This document shows, one piece after another, positions 33,002 to 41,795 of a stretch of DNA of 64,000 nucleotides (position 1 is the stretch's first letter; every line of letters begins with the position of its first letter). Origin of the DNA: Porphyrobacter sp. (lineage in GTDB: Bacteria; Pseudomonadota; Alphaproteobacteria; Sphingomonadales; Sphingomonadaceae); NCBI GenBank assembly GCA_027533455.1, contig JAPZUC010000003.1:1-64000 (forward strand), given 5' to 3'. Below the pieces are notes generated by a model. The model saw only the letters and a list, made by a program, of their open reading frames with translations, searched no databases and was not told where the DNA came from. Position numbers and translations under genes: made by a program.

Positions 33002-34252
33002 ATGAAAATCCATCCGCTGATCACCACTACCGAGGCCCTCTCCGACCTCTGCGCCCGTCTCGCTAAGTCCGACTTCGTGGCGGTCGACACCGAATTCATG
33101 CGCGAAAACACCTATTGGCCCGAACTGTGCCTGGTGCAGATCGCCAATAGCGAGGAAGCCGCCGCGATCGATCCGATGGCGCCGGGCATCGACCTTGCCC
33201 CGCTGCTCGATCTGATGTGCGACAATGAAGACGTGCTCAAGATCTTCCACGCCGGCTCGCAGGACGTGGAGATCATCGTCAACCTGACCGGCAAGACCCC
33301 GCACCCCATCTTCGACACCCAGATCGCGATGATGGCGATCAGCCAGTCCGAACAGATCGGCTATGCCAATCTGGTCGAAACCTGGATCGGGCTCACCATC
33401 GACAAGGGCGCGCGCTTCACCGACTGGAGCCGCCGCCCGCTGAGCGAGCGCCAGATCGAATATGCGATCGGCGACGTAACGCACCTTGCCGGGATCTTCC
33501 CGCGGATCCTCAAGAAGCTGATCAAGACCGGCCGCGGCGGGTGGCTCGATGCCGAGATGGAGAAGCTTGCCGATCCGGCGAACTATCTCACCGATCCGGC
33601 CGCCGCGTGGAAGCGCATCCGCCAGTCGGGCCGCAATCCGCAAGTGCTCGGCCGGATGAAGGCGCTCGCCGCCTGGCGCGAGAGCGAGGCGCAGCACAAG
33701 AACATCCCGCGCGGCCGGATAATGCGTGACGAGACGCTGGCCGACATCGCCAGTCACCCGCCCAAGACGCAGGCCGATCTCGCCAAGGTGCGCGGGCTTT
33801 CGCCGGCGTGGAAGGACAACGACATCGGCAAGCGGCTGATGAAGGTGCTGGCCGAGGCCGAGCCGCTGCCCAAGAGCGAAATGCCTGAAAAGGCCGCGCA
33901 GGGTGCACCGCTGGGCCGCGAGGGCGCGCTGGTGGCTGACCTTTTGAAACTGCTGCTCAAAATCCGCGCCCGCGAGATCGACGTCGCTCCGCGCCTCCTC
34001 ACGCGCGCCGACGAGATGGAGGCGCTGGCTGCCGGCGTGCGCGAACTGCCGGTACTTGAAGGCTGGCGTTACGAGGTGTTCGGCAAGGACGCGCTTGACC
34101 TCGTCGAAGGCAAGCTCGCCTTCGCGGTGGAGAAGGGCAAGCTCAAGATGACCCATATCGACGATGTGGTGGTGGCCGAGCCTTCAGCACCTGCCGAAAC
34201 CGACGCCGATCTCGACACCGACGGTGAACCGGACACGCTGGTGGCCGAATGA
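33002..34252 (+). CDS. rnd: Ribonuclease D
   Basis: A 416-residue 3'-5' exonuclease that trims tRNA precursors. The DEDDy motifs are visible: FVAVDTEFMRE (D and E), FHAGSQDVEII (second D) and IEYAIGDVTHL (Y and D). An HRDC domain follows (about 215-290) with ALAAWRESEAQ. The start MKIHPL was chosen; an upstream extension would overlap the aspS promoter region. oxyR begins 10 bp after its stop. Confidence 0.95.
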   Translation: MKIHPLITTTEALSDLCARLAKSDFVAVDTEFMRENTYWPELCLVQIANSEEAAAIDPMAPGIDLAPLLDLMCDNEDVLKIFHAGSQDVEIIVNLTGKTPHPIFDTQIAMMAISQSEQIGYANLVETWIGLTIDKGARFTDWSRRPLSERQIEYAIGDVTHLAGIFPRILKKLIKTGRGGWLDAEMEKLADPANYLTDPAAAWKRIRQSGRNPQVLGRMKALAAWRESEAQHKNIPRGRIMRDETLADIASHPPKTQADLAKVRGLSPAWKDNDIGKRLMKVLAEAEPLPKSEMPEKAAQGAPLGREGALVADLLKLLLKIRAREIDVAPRLLTRADEMEALAAGVRELPVLEGWRYEVFGKDALDLVEGKLAFAVEKGKLKMTHIDDVVVAEPSAPAETDADLDTDGEPDTLVAE

Positions 34253-34262
34253 TGGCTCGCCT

Positions 34263-35159
34263 GTGAGCACCTATCTCCCCACCATCAAGCAGTTGCAATA
34301 CCTCGTGGCGCTCCACGAGCACGGGCATTTCGGCAAGGCGGCCGATGCCAGCTTCGTTTCGCAATCGACTCTGTCGGCCGGCATCCGCGAGCTGGAATCG
34401 CTGCTCGGCGTGACGCTGGTCGAACGCTCGCGCCGCGTGGTGCGCTTCACTACGCTGGGCGAGCAGGTGGTGGCCAAGGCCAACCGGCTGCTTCGCGAGG
34501 CGGAGGAGCTGGCCGATCTGGTGCAGGCCTCGGGCAAGCCGCTCTCGGGTGAATTGCGCATGAGCGTGATCCCCACCATCGCGCCCTTCATGCTGCCGCG
34601 CATCCTGCCCCGGTTGAAGCGGGAACGCCCCGACCTCAAGCTGATGCTGCGCGAAGAGACCAGCCACGACGCGCTCGAATCATTGAGCCACGGGCGGGTT
34701 GATTGCGTGCTGCTGGCCCTGCCCTTCGACACCGGCGATGCGGCCATCGCCCATATCGCCGACGACCGCCTGTTCATCGCCTTCCCCAAGGACGATCCGC
34801 GCGATCCGCCTGCCAGCATCAAGCCCGACATGATCGATCAGGGACGGCTGCTGCTGCTGGAAGACGGCCACTGCCTGCGCGATCATGCCCTTGCCGCCTG
34901 CAACCGCGCCGAACTGCGCGCTAGCGCGGCGATGATCGGCACCTCGCTGCACACGCTGGTGCAACTGGTGAACAATGACCTCGGCCTCACGATGCTGCCG
35001 GAAATGGCGCTGGAAGCAGGCATCCTTGCGGGGACGGACGTCGTCGCCCGGCCGGTGGACAGCCCCACCGCCAAGCGCGAGATCGTGCTGGCATGGCGCA
35101 AGAACTCTCCGCGCGAGGCAGATTTCCTGCTACTCGCCGAGGAACTGCGCGCGGGCTGA
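34263..35159 (+). CDS. oxyR: Hydrogen peroxide-responsive LysR regulator OxyR
   Basis: A 298-residue LysR-family protein. The winged-helix domain includes LQYLVALHEHGHFGKAA and STLSAGIRELESLLGV. The effector domain carries LEDGHCLRDHALAACN, whose two Cys are spaced like the redox pair (Cys199/Cys208) of E. coli OxyR. It should activate peroxide-defence genes when oxidised. The GTG start at 34263 lies 10 bp after rnd with a weak ribosome-binding site, suggesting coupling to rnd. No catalase or ahpC gene is adjacent. Confidence 0.9.
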   Translation: MSTYLPTIKQLQYLVALHEHGHFGKAADASFVSQSTLSAGIRELESLLGVTLVERSRRVVRFTTLGEQVVAKANRLLREAEELADLVQASGKPLSGELRMSVIPTIAPFMLPRILPRLKRERPDLKLMLREETSHDALESLSHGRVDCVLLALPFDTGDAAIAHIADDRLFIAFPKDDPRDPPASIKPDMIDQGRLLLLEDGHCLRDHALAACNRAELRASAAMIGTSLHTLVQLVNNDLGLTMLPEMALEAGILAGTDVVARPVDSPTAKREIVLAWRKNSPREADFLLLAEELRAG

Positions 35160-35199
35160 AGCGATTGTTGGCGCAGGTGAAACACGCTAGGTTCTCGGC

Positions 35200-36212
35200 G
35201 TGACCCCGCCCGATGAAGAGCCCCTGCCCTATCGCTTCGACGGCCGCCCTTCCGAGCGGGCAGGGAAAGGTTTCCTGCTCGCCATCCTTGGCCTGTTGCT
35301 GGGCACCATCCTTCTGCTCAACACCGGCGCGCTTGAGACCTCCTATTCGGGCTTTGCCTTCATGGGGCTGCTGCCCTTTGCCATCGGAGCCCTGATTACC
35401 GGCGCCGGTCTTCAGGTATACTCGCATTACGGGCTGCATGCTTGCGCCGGCGCTGCTCTTCGCAGTCATCTTTCCGATGATGCATTATTCCGGGGCCGAG
35501 GGACTGATCTGCATCCTGATGGTGCTGCCCTTCTGGTTCGCGGCAGAGCTCGGCGGAGGGCTCGCGACATGGTTCATCCACCGCCGCCAGCGCAGCGCGT
35601 CGGACAAGGGCGGCGGTGCGACACGGGTGCAGGCGGTGGGCCTCACCGCCCTGCCTTTAGTGCTGCTGTTTGCCGAGGAAGCGAGTCCACCCGCATGGGA
35701 GGAGCGCACCGTAGTCCGCCACGTCGAAATCGCCGCCGATGCTCAGAAAGTCTGGCCGCTGCTGCTATCGATCCCCGAGGTCCGCGCCGACGGGGGGCTG
35801 ACGACCTTCACCCACGACATCGCGGGCATCCCCCGCCCTTCAGAAGCCCGGCTGGTCGAGCGCAAAGACGGGCTGGTGCGTGAAGGTCGCTGGGGCGGCA
35901 GGATCCGCTTCGAGGAGCGGGTCACCGCCCTTGAACCCGGTCGCCGCATCGCGTGGGACTTCGCCTTTCCCGACAATTCGGTGCAAGCCTATACCGATCA
36001 TCACATCTCGCCCGACGGGCCGATGCTCAAAATCGCGCACGGCGGCTATACACCCTGACGCCGCTGCCCGGCGGACAGGTGCGCGTCACGCTTGCCACCA
36101 CCTACGCGATGCGCAGCCACCTCGGCTGGTTGCGGGCCTATAGGGCGAGCGGATGCTAGGAGATGTCGAAGCCAACGTGCTCACGATCATCAAACAGCGT
36201 GCGGAGCGCTGA
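35200..36212 (+). pseudogene. SRPBCC-like membrane protein gene broken by three frame changes
   Basis: Frame 1 begins with GTG at 35200 (TPPDEEPLPYRFDG), with membrane segments up to about 35430. Coding sense then shifts to a second frame (FAVIFPMMHY, more membrane segments, then VVRHVEIAADAQKVWPLLLSIPEV, a SRPBCC/polyketide-cyclase-type start). At about 36048 it shifts to a third frame (LTPLPGGQVRVTLATTYAM), and at about 36143 it moves again to finish with MLGDVEANVLTIIKQRAER and a TGA. All pieces are contiguous and in order, so one gene of about 335 codons was intact recently. Real mutations or sequence errors would look the same. Confidence 0.75.
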
Positions 36213-36216
36213 GGCT

Positions 36217-36537
36217 TCAGCAATCGTCCAGCGCGAGGCTCATGGCGAGGGTGGCGCCGAGCGCCAGCCGCAGGGATTTGCGCGGGGGCGCGGCGAGGAG
36301 CCGGCGCGCGCGGTCCGATGCCTCGGCCTCGGCGGCCGCGTGCCCCATAAGGCGGTCGGTCGCCCGGTGTTCGATATCGTCGACCAGTCCGTGGACATCC
36401 TCAGCCAGCAGTTCCGCGTCCCCGATCAGCGCCGAGGCGCGCGTGTAGTCGCCGCGCGCGATCGCTTCGCGCGCCTCGCGCTGGAGGTGCCGCGCGTGGT
36501 CCGCCAATTGTCCAACGTAAGCACCCGACCCGGGCAA
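36217..36537 (-). CDS. Hypothetical helical protein
   Basis: A protein of about 106 residues with strong helical periodicity (LADHARHLQREAREAIARGDY, then ASALIGDAELLAEDVHGLVDD) and an Arg-rich C-terminal stretch ending in a short hydrophobic run (LRLALGATLAMSLAL). No family recognised. The start is uncertain: a TTG at 36537 is the only option upstream of the conserved-looking part. It converges with the pseudogene, 5 bp from its end, and lies 44 bp after pgsA. Confidence 0.5.
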   Translation of the reverse strand: MPGSGAYVGQLADHARHLQREAREAIARGDYTRASALIGDAELLAEDVHGLVDDIEHRATDRLMGHAAAEAEASDRARRLLAAPPRKSLRLALGATLAMSLALDDC

Positions 36538-36580
36538 CGTGTCCGATCCCGTGGGATATGTTATAACCGCGAGCTGCGGC

Positions 36581-37189
36581 TCAATCCATATGTTTGAGGC
36601 CGACCCTGAGATAATCCCAGCCCGTCACGCAGGTCAGCACCGCCGCCGTCCACAGGCTGACGAGACCCACCAGATGCACCCAGCTCTGCGCGATGGTGCC
36701 GCAGCCCTCGAACACCGACTGGCATGGCGGCCCGTGCACTGCCCCGCCAAGGATCAGCGCGCCCAGCGCCACCAGCTGGAAGGTCGTCTTCCACTTGGCC
36801 AGCGCCGAGACCGGCACCGATATCTGCGCCCCGCCGAGAAACTCGCGCAGCCCGCTGACGGCAATCTCGCGCACCAGAATGACGAGACCGGCAATCACGT
36901 GCACATCGCCGGCATAAGGCCCGCGCAGATAGCCCTGCGCCGTCAGCACCAGGATCACCGCGGCGACCATGATCTTGTCGGCAATCGGATCGAGGAAGAT
37001 GCCCAGCTTCGAGACCGTCCCCTGCGCCCGCGCCAGATAACCGTCGAAGAAATCGGTGATGGCGATGATGCAATAGAGCACGAAGCCGATCAGGTAACCC
37101 GCGCGCCAATCCGGCCACCACAGGAAAAACGCCAGCAGCGGCACCGCGAAGATGCGCGAACAGGTGAGGATGTTGGGCAGGCTCGACAT
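36581..37189 (-). CDS. pgsA: Phosphatidylglycerophosphate synthase
   Basis: A 202-residue integral membrane enzyme that makes phosphatidylglycerophosphate from CDP-diacylglycerol and glycerol-3-phosphate. The CDP-alcohol phosphotransferase signature is complete: DFFDGYLAR followed by GIFLDPIAD (about residues 46-72). Four to five membrane segments are visible. The start MSSLPNILT is typical. It is divergent from the MFS transporter gene across 179 bp. Confidence 0.95.
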   Translation of the reverse strand: MSSLPNILTCSRIFAVPLLAFFLWWPDWRAGYLIGFVLYCIIAITDFFDGYLARAQGTVSKLGIFLDPIADKIMVAAVILVLTAQGYLRGPYAGDVHVIAGLVILVREIAVSGLREFLGGAQISVPVSALAKWKTTFQLVALGALILGGAVHGPPCQSVFEGCGTIAQSWVHLVGLVSLWTAAVLTCVTGWDYLRVGLKHMD

Positions 37190-37368
37190 AAGGTTTCCAA
37201 TGCCCCTCTAGCGCGACCGGAGCCGAGGCAAAACCCCCGGACTGCGCCAGCATGCGATTTGCGTGAGGCCAGCGTTTCGCGCTTGTCCACCACTTTTGCG
37301 CTCTTGTGAAAGGCTCCCCCCGCGCTATGTGCCGTTAAGCAACAGGAACGCGCCAGCACAAAACCCGT

Positions 37369-38679
37369 ATGACCACATCGACCGATCTGCTGCGCTCACG
37401 GCGCTTTGCGCCGCTGTTTGTCACCCAGCTTCTGAATGCGCTGAACGACAATCTCTACAAGAACGCGATGGTGCTGTTCATCGTGTACCAACTGTACGAC
37501 TCGCCCGAGATGGAGACGCTGATCAGCGGCGTTGCCACGGCATTGTTCGTGCTGCCCTTCGTGCTGTTCTCGGCCACCGCAGGCCAGCTGGCCGACATGC
37601 GCGACAAGACCAAGATCATCCGCTGGATCAAGTTTGCCGAGATCATCATCATGTCCCTCGGCGCCGTCGGCCTGCTGATGGCCGCGCGCGGAATCGCGGT
37701 TGAAAGCGCGGCGATCCCGCTGATGTTCGTGGCCCTGTTTGCGATGGGCGTGCATTCGACCTTCTTCGGACCGATCAAATACGCGATCCTGCCCCAGCAT
37801 CTGGAAGATGATCAGGTGCTCGCCGGCACCGGTCTGGTCGAGGCTGGGACCTATGTGGCGATCCTTTCCGGAATGATCCTCTCGGCAGTGTTCACCGTCA
37901 ACGAAAGCACGGTTGCAGTCATCGCCATCGCGATCATCGGTTACGTCGTGTGCTGCTATGTCCCCGCTGCGCCCGCGCAGTGCGAGGAGACGAAAGTCGA
38001 CTGGAACCCGATCCGCGCCTCGAAAGACCTGATCGCCTTCTCGATGGGCAACATCGAGCTGCGTTATTCGGTGCTGGCGATCAGCTATTTCTGGGCCATC
38101 GCCGCAATTCTCGGAACGCAGTTCTTCCCGCTGGCCAAGAACGTGCTGCTCGCCGACAAGCAGGTTGCGATGGTGATGCTGGTGGCGTTCTCGGCTGGCA
38201 TCGCGATCGGATCGGTAGCGATCAACGCCCTGTTGAAGGGCGAGATTTCCGCGCGCCATTCCGCCGTATCGGTGCTGGTGATGGGTGCGCTGCTGATCGG
38301 CTTTTACCTCATCTGCCGGATGTGGGACCTTGTGCCGGCATCGGGCGACCTGTTCACCGTCACAGAATTTCTTGCCCAGCCACTCGCGCTGCTGCTGGTG
38401 GCAAACCTGCTGCTGATCGCGGTGGCGGGCGGGATGTTCGTGGTGCCGCTCTACGCCTTCCTTACCACCCGCGTCGACAAGTCCGAAGCCTCGCGCTCGG
38501 TCGCGGCGAACAACTTCATCTCATCGGTGTTCATGGCTGTGGGGGCTGGCGTTGCCGGGGTGCTCGGCTTCTTCGGCATCCCGCTGGCGGAGCAATTGCT
38601 GCTCAGCCTCGCATTGTGCCTGATCTCGGCGAACCTTGCGCGCAAGCTCCACCGGTTGGAAGCACAGCGGGCCGCTTAG
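37369..38679 (+). CDS. MFS transporter, lysophospholipid transporter LplT-like
   Basis: A 436-residue protein with 12 membrane segments. LLNALNDNLYKNAMVLF at the N-terminus and HSTFFGPIKYAILPQHL in the middle are typical of LplT and of the transporter half of Aas-type fusions, which flip lysophospholipids back into the cell for re-acylation. No acyltransferase domain is attached here and none lies next to it. The substrate is inferred from family; being opposite pgsA fits a role in phospholipid turnover. Confidence 0.8.
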   Translation: MTTSTDLLRSRRFAPLFVTQLLNALNDNLYKNAMVLFIVYQLYDSPEMETLISGVATALFVLPFVLFSATAGQLADMRDKTKIIRWIKFAEIIIMSLGAVGLLMAARGIAVESAAIPLMFVALFAMGVHSTFFGPIKYAILPQHLEDDQVLAGTGLVEAGTYVAILSGMILSAVFTVNESTVAVIAIAIIGYVVCCYVPAAPAQCEETKVDWNPIRASKDLIAFSMGNIELRYSVLAISYFWAIAAILGTQFFPLAKNVLLADKQVAMVMLVAFSAGIAIGSVAINALLKGEISARHSAVSVLVMGALLIGFYLICRMWDLVPASGDLFTVTEFLAQPLALLLVANLLLIAVAGGMFVVPLYAFLTTRVDKSEASRSVAANNFISSVFMAVGAGVAGVLGFFGIPLAEQLLLSLALCLISANLARKLHRLEAQRAA

Positions 38680-38689
38680 GCCGCTATGA

Positions 38690-38881
38690 TCAGACGATGA
38701 AGGCGAGCACCGCCAGCGTCATCGCCACATAGGTGCTGGCAACCCCGCGCACATCGTCCACGGTCAGCCGCCAAAGGCTTTCGGCCGGGATCGCAAACAC
38801 GTCACGCTTCACATGCGGCGGCAGGCTGGCGCGGAACCAGTGGCGGGCGGTCTCATCGGTCAGGACCAGGCTGCGGCGCAT
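38690..38881 (-). CDS. Small membrane protein of unknown function
   Basis: 63 residues. The soluble N-terminal part (MRRSLVLTDETARHWF...) is followed by one C-terminal membrane helix (about residues 47-62, STYVAMTLAVLAFIV). GGAG lies 9 nt before the ATG. It is convergent with the transporter gene, 10 bp apart. No family recognised. Confidence 0.5.
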   Translation of the reverse strand: MRRSLVLTDETARHWFRASLPPHVKRDVFAIPAESLWRLTVDDVRGVASTYVAMTLAVLAFIV

Positions 38882-39060
38882 AGTGCGATTCTCCGTTGTC
38901 TGGTCCCAGTTTTAAGGCTTTCTTAACTATTGAAAACGGCTTGCGACAGACGTGTCGCAGCATGGGACAGGCCGTTGCGCCCCGCAGGATCGACGGTCCG
39001 GTTTGCACCCTCGCCCGCGCGCCGTTAGACGCGCTGAAAGGACGACGGGAGACTTACCAG

Positions 39061-40767
39061 ATGACCGATTCCACGCGCGCGGAAGGGACCAGATCGGCAG
39101 CGGCCCTGCTGGTCGATTGCCTTGCCACCCAGGGCGCCACCCGGATCTTCACTGTACCGGGCGAAAGCTTCCTCGCGGTGCTCGATGCCCTGCCCGACCG
39201 GCCCGAGATCGAGGTTGTCACCTGCCGTCAGGAAGGGGGCGTTGCCTTCATGGCCTGCGCGGATGGCGCGATGGACGCTGCCGGATCAAGCAGACCCGGC
39301 ATCGCCTTTGTCACCCGCGGCCCGGGCGCGACCAATGCCAGCATCGGTGTGCACGTCGCCCATCAGGATTCGCAGCCGATGATCCTGTTCGTGGGCGATG
39401 TCGCCCGCTCAGCGCAGGGACGCGAAGGCTTTCAGGAGGTCGATTTCACCGCCTTCTTCTCGCCCATCTGCAAATGGGCCGCGCGGATCGACGATGCCGC
39501 GCGCATCCCAGAATATATCGCCCGCGCCTATGCGGTCGCGATCTCCGGCCGGCCCGGCCCGGTGGTGCTCGCCCTGCCCGAGGACATGCTCGTCGAACAG
39601 GTACCCGCCAGCATCACACCGCGCCCGTTTGCCATACGGCCCGCGCAAGCCGTGTGCCCGGATGCGATGCGCACGCTGTTCGAGATGATCGGCGATGCAG
39701 CCAGCCCGCTCGCCATCATCGGCGGCGCAGGGTGGAACGCCAAGGCGCGGACCTACTTCCAGCAGTTTGCCGAAAGCATCGGGCTTCCGGTGGCGACCGC
39801 CTTCCGCCGTCAGGACGCGATTGCGCCCGACAGCCCGGTCTATGCCGGTAACCTCGGCTATGGCCCCGGCCCCAAGCTGCTTGAACGGGTGCGGCAGGCC
39901 GACCTCATCATCGCAGTCGGCGCGCGGCTGGGCGAGGCGACGACCGACGGCTACGAAGTGCCGACGCTGGAACACCCCGGCCAAACCCTCGTCCACATCC
40001 ATCCCGATCCCGAAGAGCTGGGCCGAGTCTACCGTACGGACCTTGCGCTGTGCTGTTCGATGGACGAATTCGCCGAATGCGCCACCCTGTGGGACAGCAG
40101 CGACATCATCCCCTTCGTTGCAGGCGCAGAGGCTCATGCCGAGTGGCTGGAGTGGTCGACCCCGCAGGCGACAGGGGCGGCGATCGATCTCGGGCTGTGC
40201 GTGGGCGCGATGCGCGAAATGCTGCCGGCCGATACGATCATCTGCAACGGCGCAGGCAATTTTGCCGGATGGTGGCACCGCTACTGGCGCTATGAAGCCT
40301 ATCCCGGCCAGCTTGCACCGACCTGCGGCGCCATGGGTTACGGCGTGCCCGCAGCAGTGGCCGCGGCGCTCCGCTTCCGCGACCGCACGGTGGTGGCCGT
40401 GGCGGGCGACGGCGATTTCCTGATGAACGGGCAGGAACTGGCTACCGCCGCACAATATGGCGCGGACATGATCGTGGTGGTGGTCGATAACGGCGCCTAT
40501 GGCACGATCCGGATGCATCAGGAACGCGAGTACCCGGGCCGCGTGTCGGCCACGCAGCTTGCCAACCCCGACTTTGCAATGCTGGGCGCAGCCTATGGCG
40601 CGTGGAGCGTGCGGGCCGAGACGACCGAGGAGTTTGTCGCCGCGCTCGAGGATGCCAAGGGCCGCAGCGGCATCCGCCTGATCCACGCCGTCACCGATCT
40701 TGAACGCATTGCCGCGAGCGGCGCGACGATCAGCGGCCTGCGCGCACGGGCGAACCGGACGGCGTAA
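39061..40767 (+). CDS. Thiamine-diphosphate enzyme, acetolactate-synthase large-subunit-like
   Basis: A 568-residue three-domain TPP enzyme. The N-terminal Pyr domain includes FTVPGESFLAVLDAL and CRQEGGVAFMA, with the catalytic Glu. A central FAD/NAD-like domain contains GGAGWNAKARTYF. The PP domain carries VAGDGDFLMNGQEL and VVVDNGAYGTIRM, the GDG...N metal/TPP motif. It is isolated, without an ilvH regulatory subunit or ilvC, so it is probably not the biosynthetic AHAS. Members of this group include decarboxylases and ligases of uncertain substrate. The ATG at 39061 has GGGAG about 10 nt upstream. Confidence 0.82.
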   Translation: MTDSTRAEGTRSAAALLVDCLATQGATRIFTVPGESFLAVLDALPDRPEIEVVTCRQEGGVAFMACADGAMDAAGSSRPGIAFVTRGPGATNASIGVHVAHQDSQPMILFVGDVARSAQGREGFQEVDFTAFFSPICKWAARIDDAARIPEYIARAYAVAISGRPGPVVLALPEDMLVEQVPASITPRPFAIRPAQAVCPDAMRTLFEMIGDAASPLAIIGGAGWNAKARTYFQQFAESIGLPVATAFRRQDAIAPDSPVYAGNLGYGPGPKLLERVRQADLIIAVGARLGEATTDGYEVPTLEHPGQTLVHIHPDPEELGRVYRTDLALCCSMDEFAECATLWDSSDIIPFVAGAEAHAEWLEWSTPQATGAAIDLGLCVGAMREMLPADTIICNGAGNFAGWWHRYWRYEAYPGQLAPTCGAMGYGVPAAVAAALRFRDRTVVAVAGDGDFLMNGQELATAAQYGADMIVVVVDNGAYGTIRMHQEREYPGRVSATQLANPDFAMLGAAYGAWSVRAETTEEFVAALEDAKGRSGIRLIHAVTDLERIAASGATISGLRARANRTA

Positions 40768-40779
40768 CATGCGAAAAGA

Positions 40780-40807
40780 CCGCCTCCTTCTGCGGGAGGC
40801 GGCCTTT
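40780..40807 (-). terminator. Terminator between the TPP-enzyme gene and the CsbD gene
   Basis: CCGCCTCC (40780-40787) pairs with GGAGGCGG (40795-40802). On the minus strand the tail is TCTTTTCG, so it suits csbD. On the plus strand it is followed by CCTTTCG, so it may work for both convergent genes. Confidence 0.75.
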
Positions 40808-40829
40808 CGATAGTGCTAGGGCAATCCGG

Positions 40830-40997
40830 TCAGACGCGGTTGATCGCGCCCTTGATCTTGCCTTTGACCTTGTCGGTCTTGCCATCGAGTTCCTGTGCGC
40901 GGCCCTCGGCGCGAGTCTCGGGATCGCGTGAGCGTTGCTTGGCGTCGCCGATGGCTTCCTTGGCGGCGCCCTTGGCCTTGTCGGTGAATTCACCCAT
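40830..40997 (-). CDS. CsbD-family stress protein
   Basis: A 55-residue hydrophilic protein beginning MGEFTDKAKGAAKEAIGDAKQ, with KAKG/KVKGKIKGA repeats, the hallmark of CsbD. The family is induced by general stress; biochemical role unknown. AGGAGG sits 5 nt before the ATG. An EcfG-type promoter-like sequence lies about 70 bp upstream, and the leader holds a perfect 7-bp hairpin. Confidence 0.88.
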   Translation of the reverse strand: MGEFTDKAKGAAKEAIGDAKQRSRDPETRAEGRAQELDGKTDKVKGKIKGAINRV

Positions 40998-41015
40998 GAT
41001 AACCTCCTGCATCAA

Positions 41016-41033
41016 GCCAATAGAAATATTGGC
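41016..41033 (-). repeat. Hairpin in the csbD leader
   Basis: GCCAATA-GAAA-TATTGGC is a perfect 7-bp stem with a 4-nt loop, 19 nt upstream of the csbD start. It may stabilise the short mRNA. Confidence 0.4.
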
Positions 41034-41046
41034 CTTTCAGGAGATT

Positions 41047-41071
41047 TACGGGCCGCAGCCCGCATCGTTCC
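41047..41071 (-). promoter_or_regulatory. EcfG-type general-stress promoter candidate
   Basis: On the minus strand GGAAC (41067-41071), 16 bp, CGTA (41047-41050). This matches the alphaproteobacterial EcfG consensus GGAAC-N16/17-CGTT except for the last base, and lies about 50 bp upstream of csbD, a gene commonly under general-stress control. Confidence 0.5.
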
Positions 41072-41219
41072 GGGCTTCGGGGCGAGAGGTGGCACTGGCG
41101 CGGCGGGTGCCGAATTGCTTGCCCTCGCTTGATAAGCTCCAGCCGCGCCATAGTCGGCCTTCGCCCGGCCCAGGCCTCGGCTAGACCCCGGCTAGCCCTC
41201 GCTTAGACCCCCGCCAGAA

Positions 41220-41241
41220 CGATGTTTTATGTGAAACATCG
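41220..41241 (-). terminator. Hairpin after the EVE-domain gene
   Basis: CGATGTTT (41220-41227) pairs perfectly with AAACATCG (41234-41241), 12 bp beyond the stop codon of the minus-strand EVE gene. The tail TTCTGG is weak, so termination is likely but not certain. Confidence 0.45.
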
Positions 41242-41253
41242 CCCTTGCGCAGA

Positions 41254-41661
41254 TCAGCCCTTGGCCATCTCGCAGATCACCTGCCATTCCTCAGGGGCGA
41301 CAGCGCAAACCGACAGGCGCGACAAGCGGATCAGCTGCATCTCGGCCAACCGCGGCTCGGCCTTGATCGCTGCAAGGGTGACGGGGTGAGCGAACTTCTC
41401 CTTCGCCTTCACCTTCACCGCCGCCCACTTGCCGGTGTCATCCGTAGGATCCCCGATCCCCGCCACGCTGACGGTGCAGATTCCGACAATCTCCAACCCC
41501 TCGCGGCTGTGATAGAAGAACACCTCGTCCCCCACCTGCATCGCCTGCAGATTATTGCGCGCCAGATAGTTTCTCACGCCATCCCACGTGCCCTCGCCCT
41601 CGGCGACAAGGTCATCCCAGCTGTATTTGAAGGGTTCGGATTTCATCAGCCAGTAGGCCAT
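41254..41661 (-). CDS. EVE-domain protein
   Basis: A 135-residue protein that is a single EVE (PUA-like) domain: MAYWLMKSEPFKYSWDDL at the start, WDGVRNYLARNNLQAM, GDEVFFYHS and the late LSVCAVAPEEW. EVE domains are thought to bind modified nucleobases in DNA or RNA. The stand-alone form is widespread and its substrate is unknown. The start MAYWLM was chosen over upstream ATGs because family members begin there. Confidence 0.88.
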   Translation of the reverse strand: MAYWLMKSEPFKYSWDDLVAEGEGTWDGVRNYLARNNLQAMQVGDEVFFYHSREGLEIVGICTVSVAGIGDPTDDTGKWAAVKVKAKEKFAHPVTLAAIKAEPRLAEMQLIRLSRLSVCAVAPEEWQVICEMAKG

Positions 41662-41795
41662 GGTGGGCACGTGCTCCTGCATGTTGGATGCCCCCCGATA
41701 GCCCGCCTGTGTCCGCTTCGCCAACCCCCTCCATACCGCGCCGCATTAACCTGATCTTTAGTGCATTCTGAGATGAATCGAGTGCAAGCAGAGCG

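Noticed and set aside
41260..41661. EVE-domain gene as part of a modification-dependent restriction system
   Set aside because: It is a stand-alone EVE protein with no nuclease or helicase partner nearby; ordinary housekeeping neighbours.
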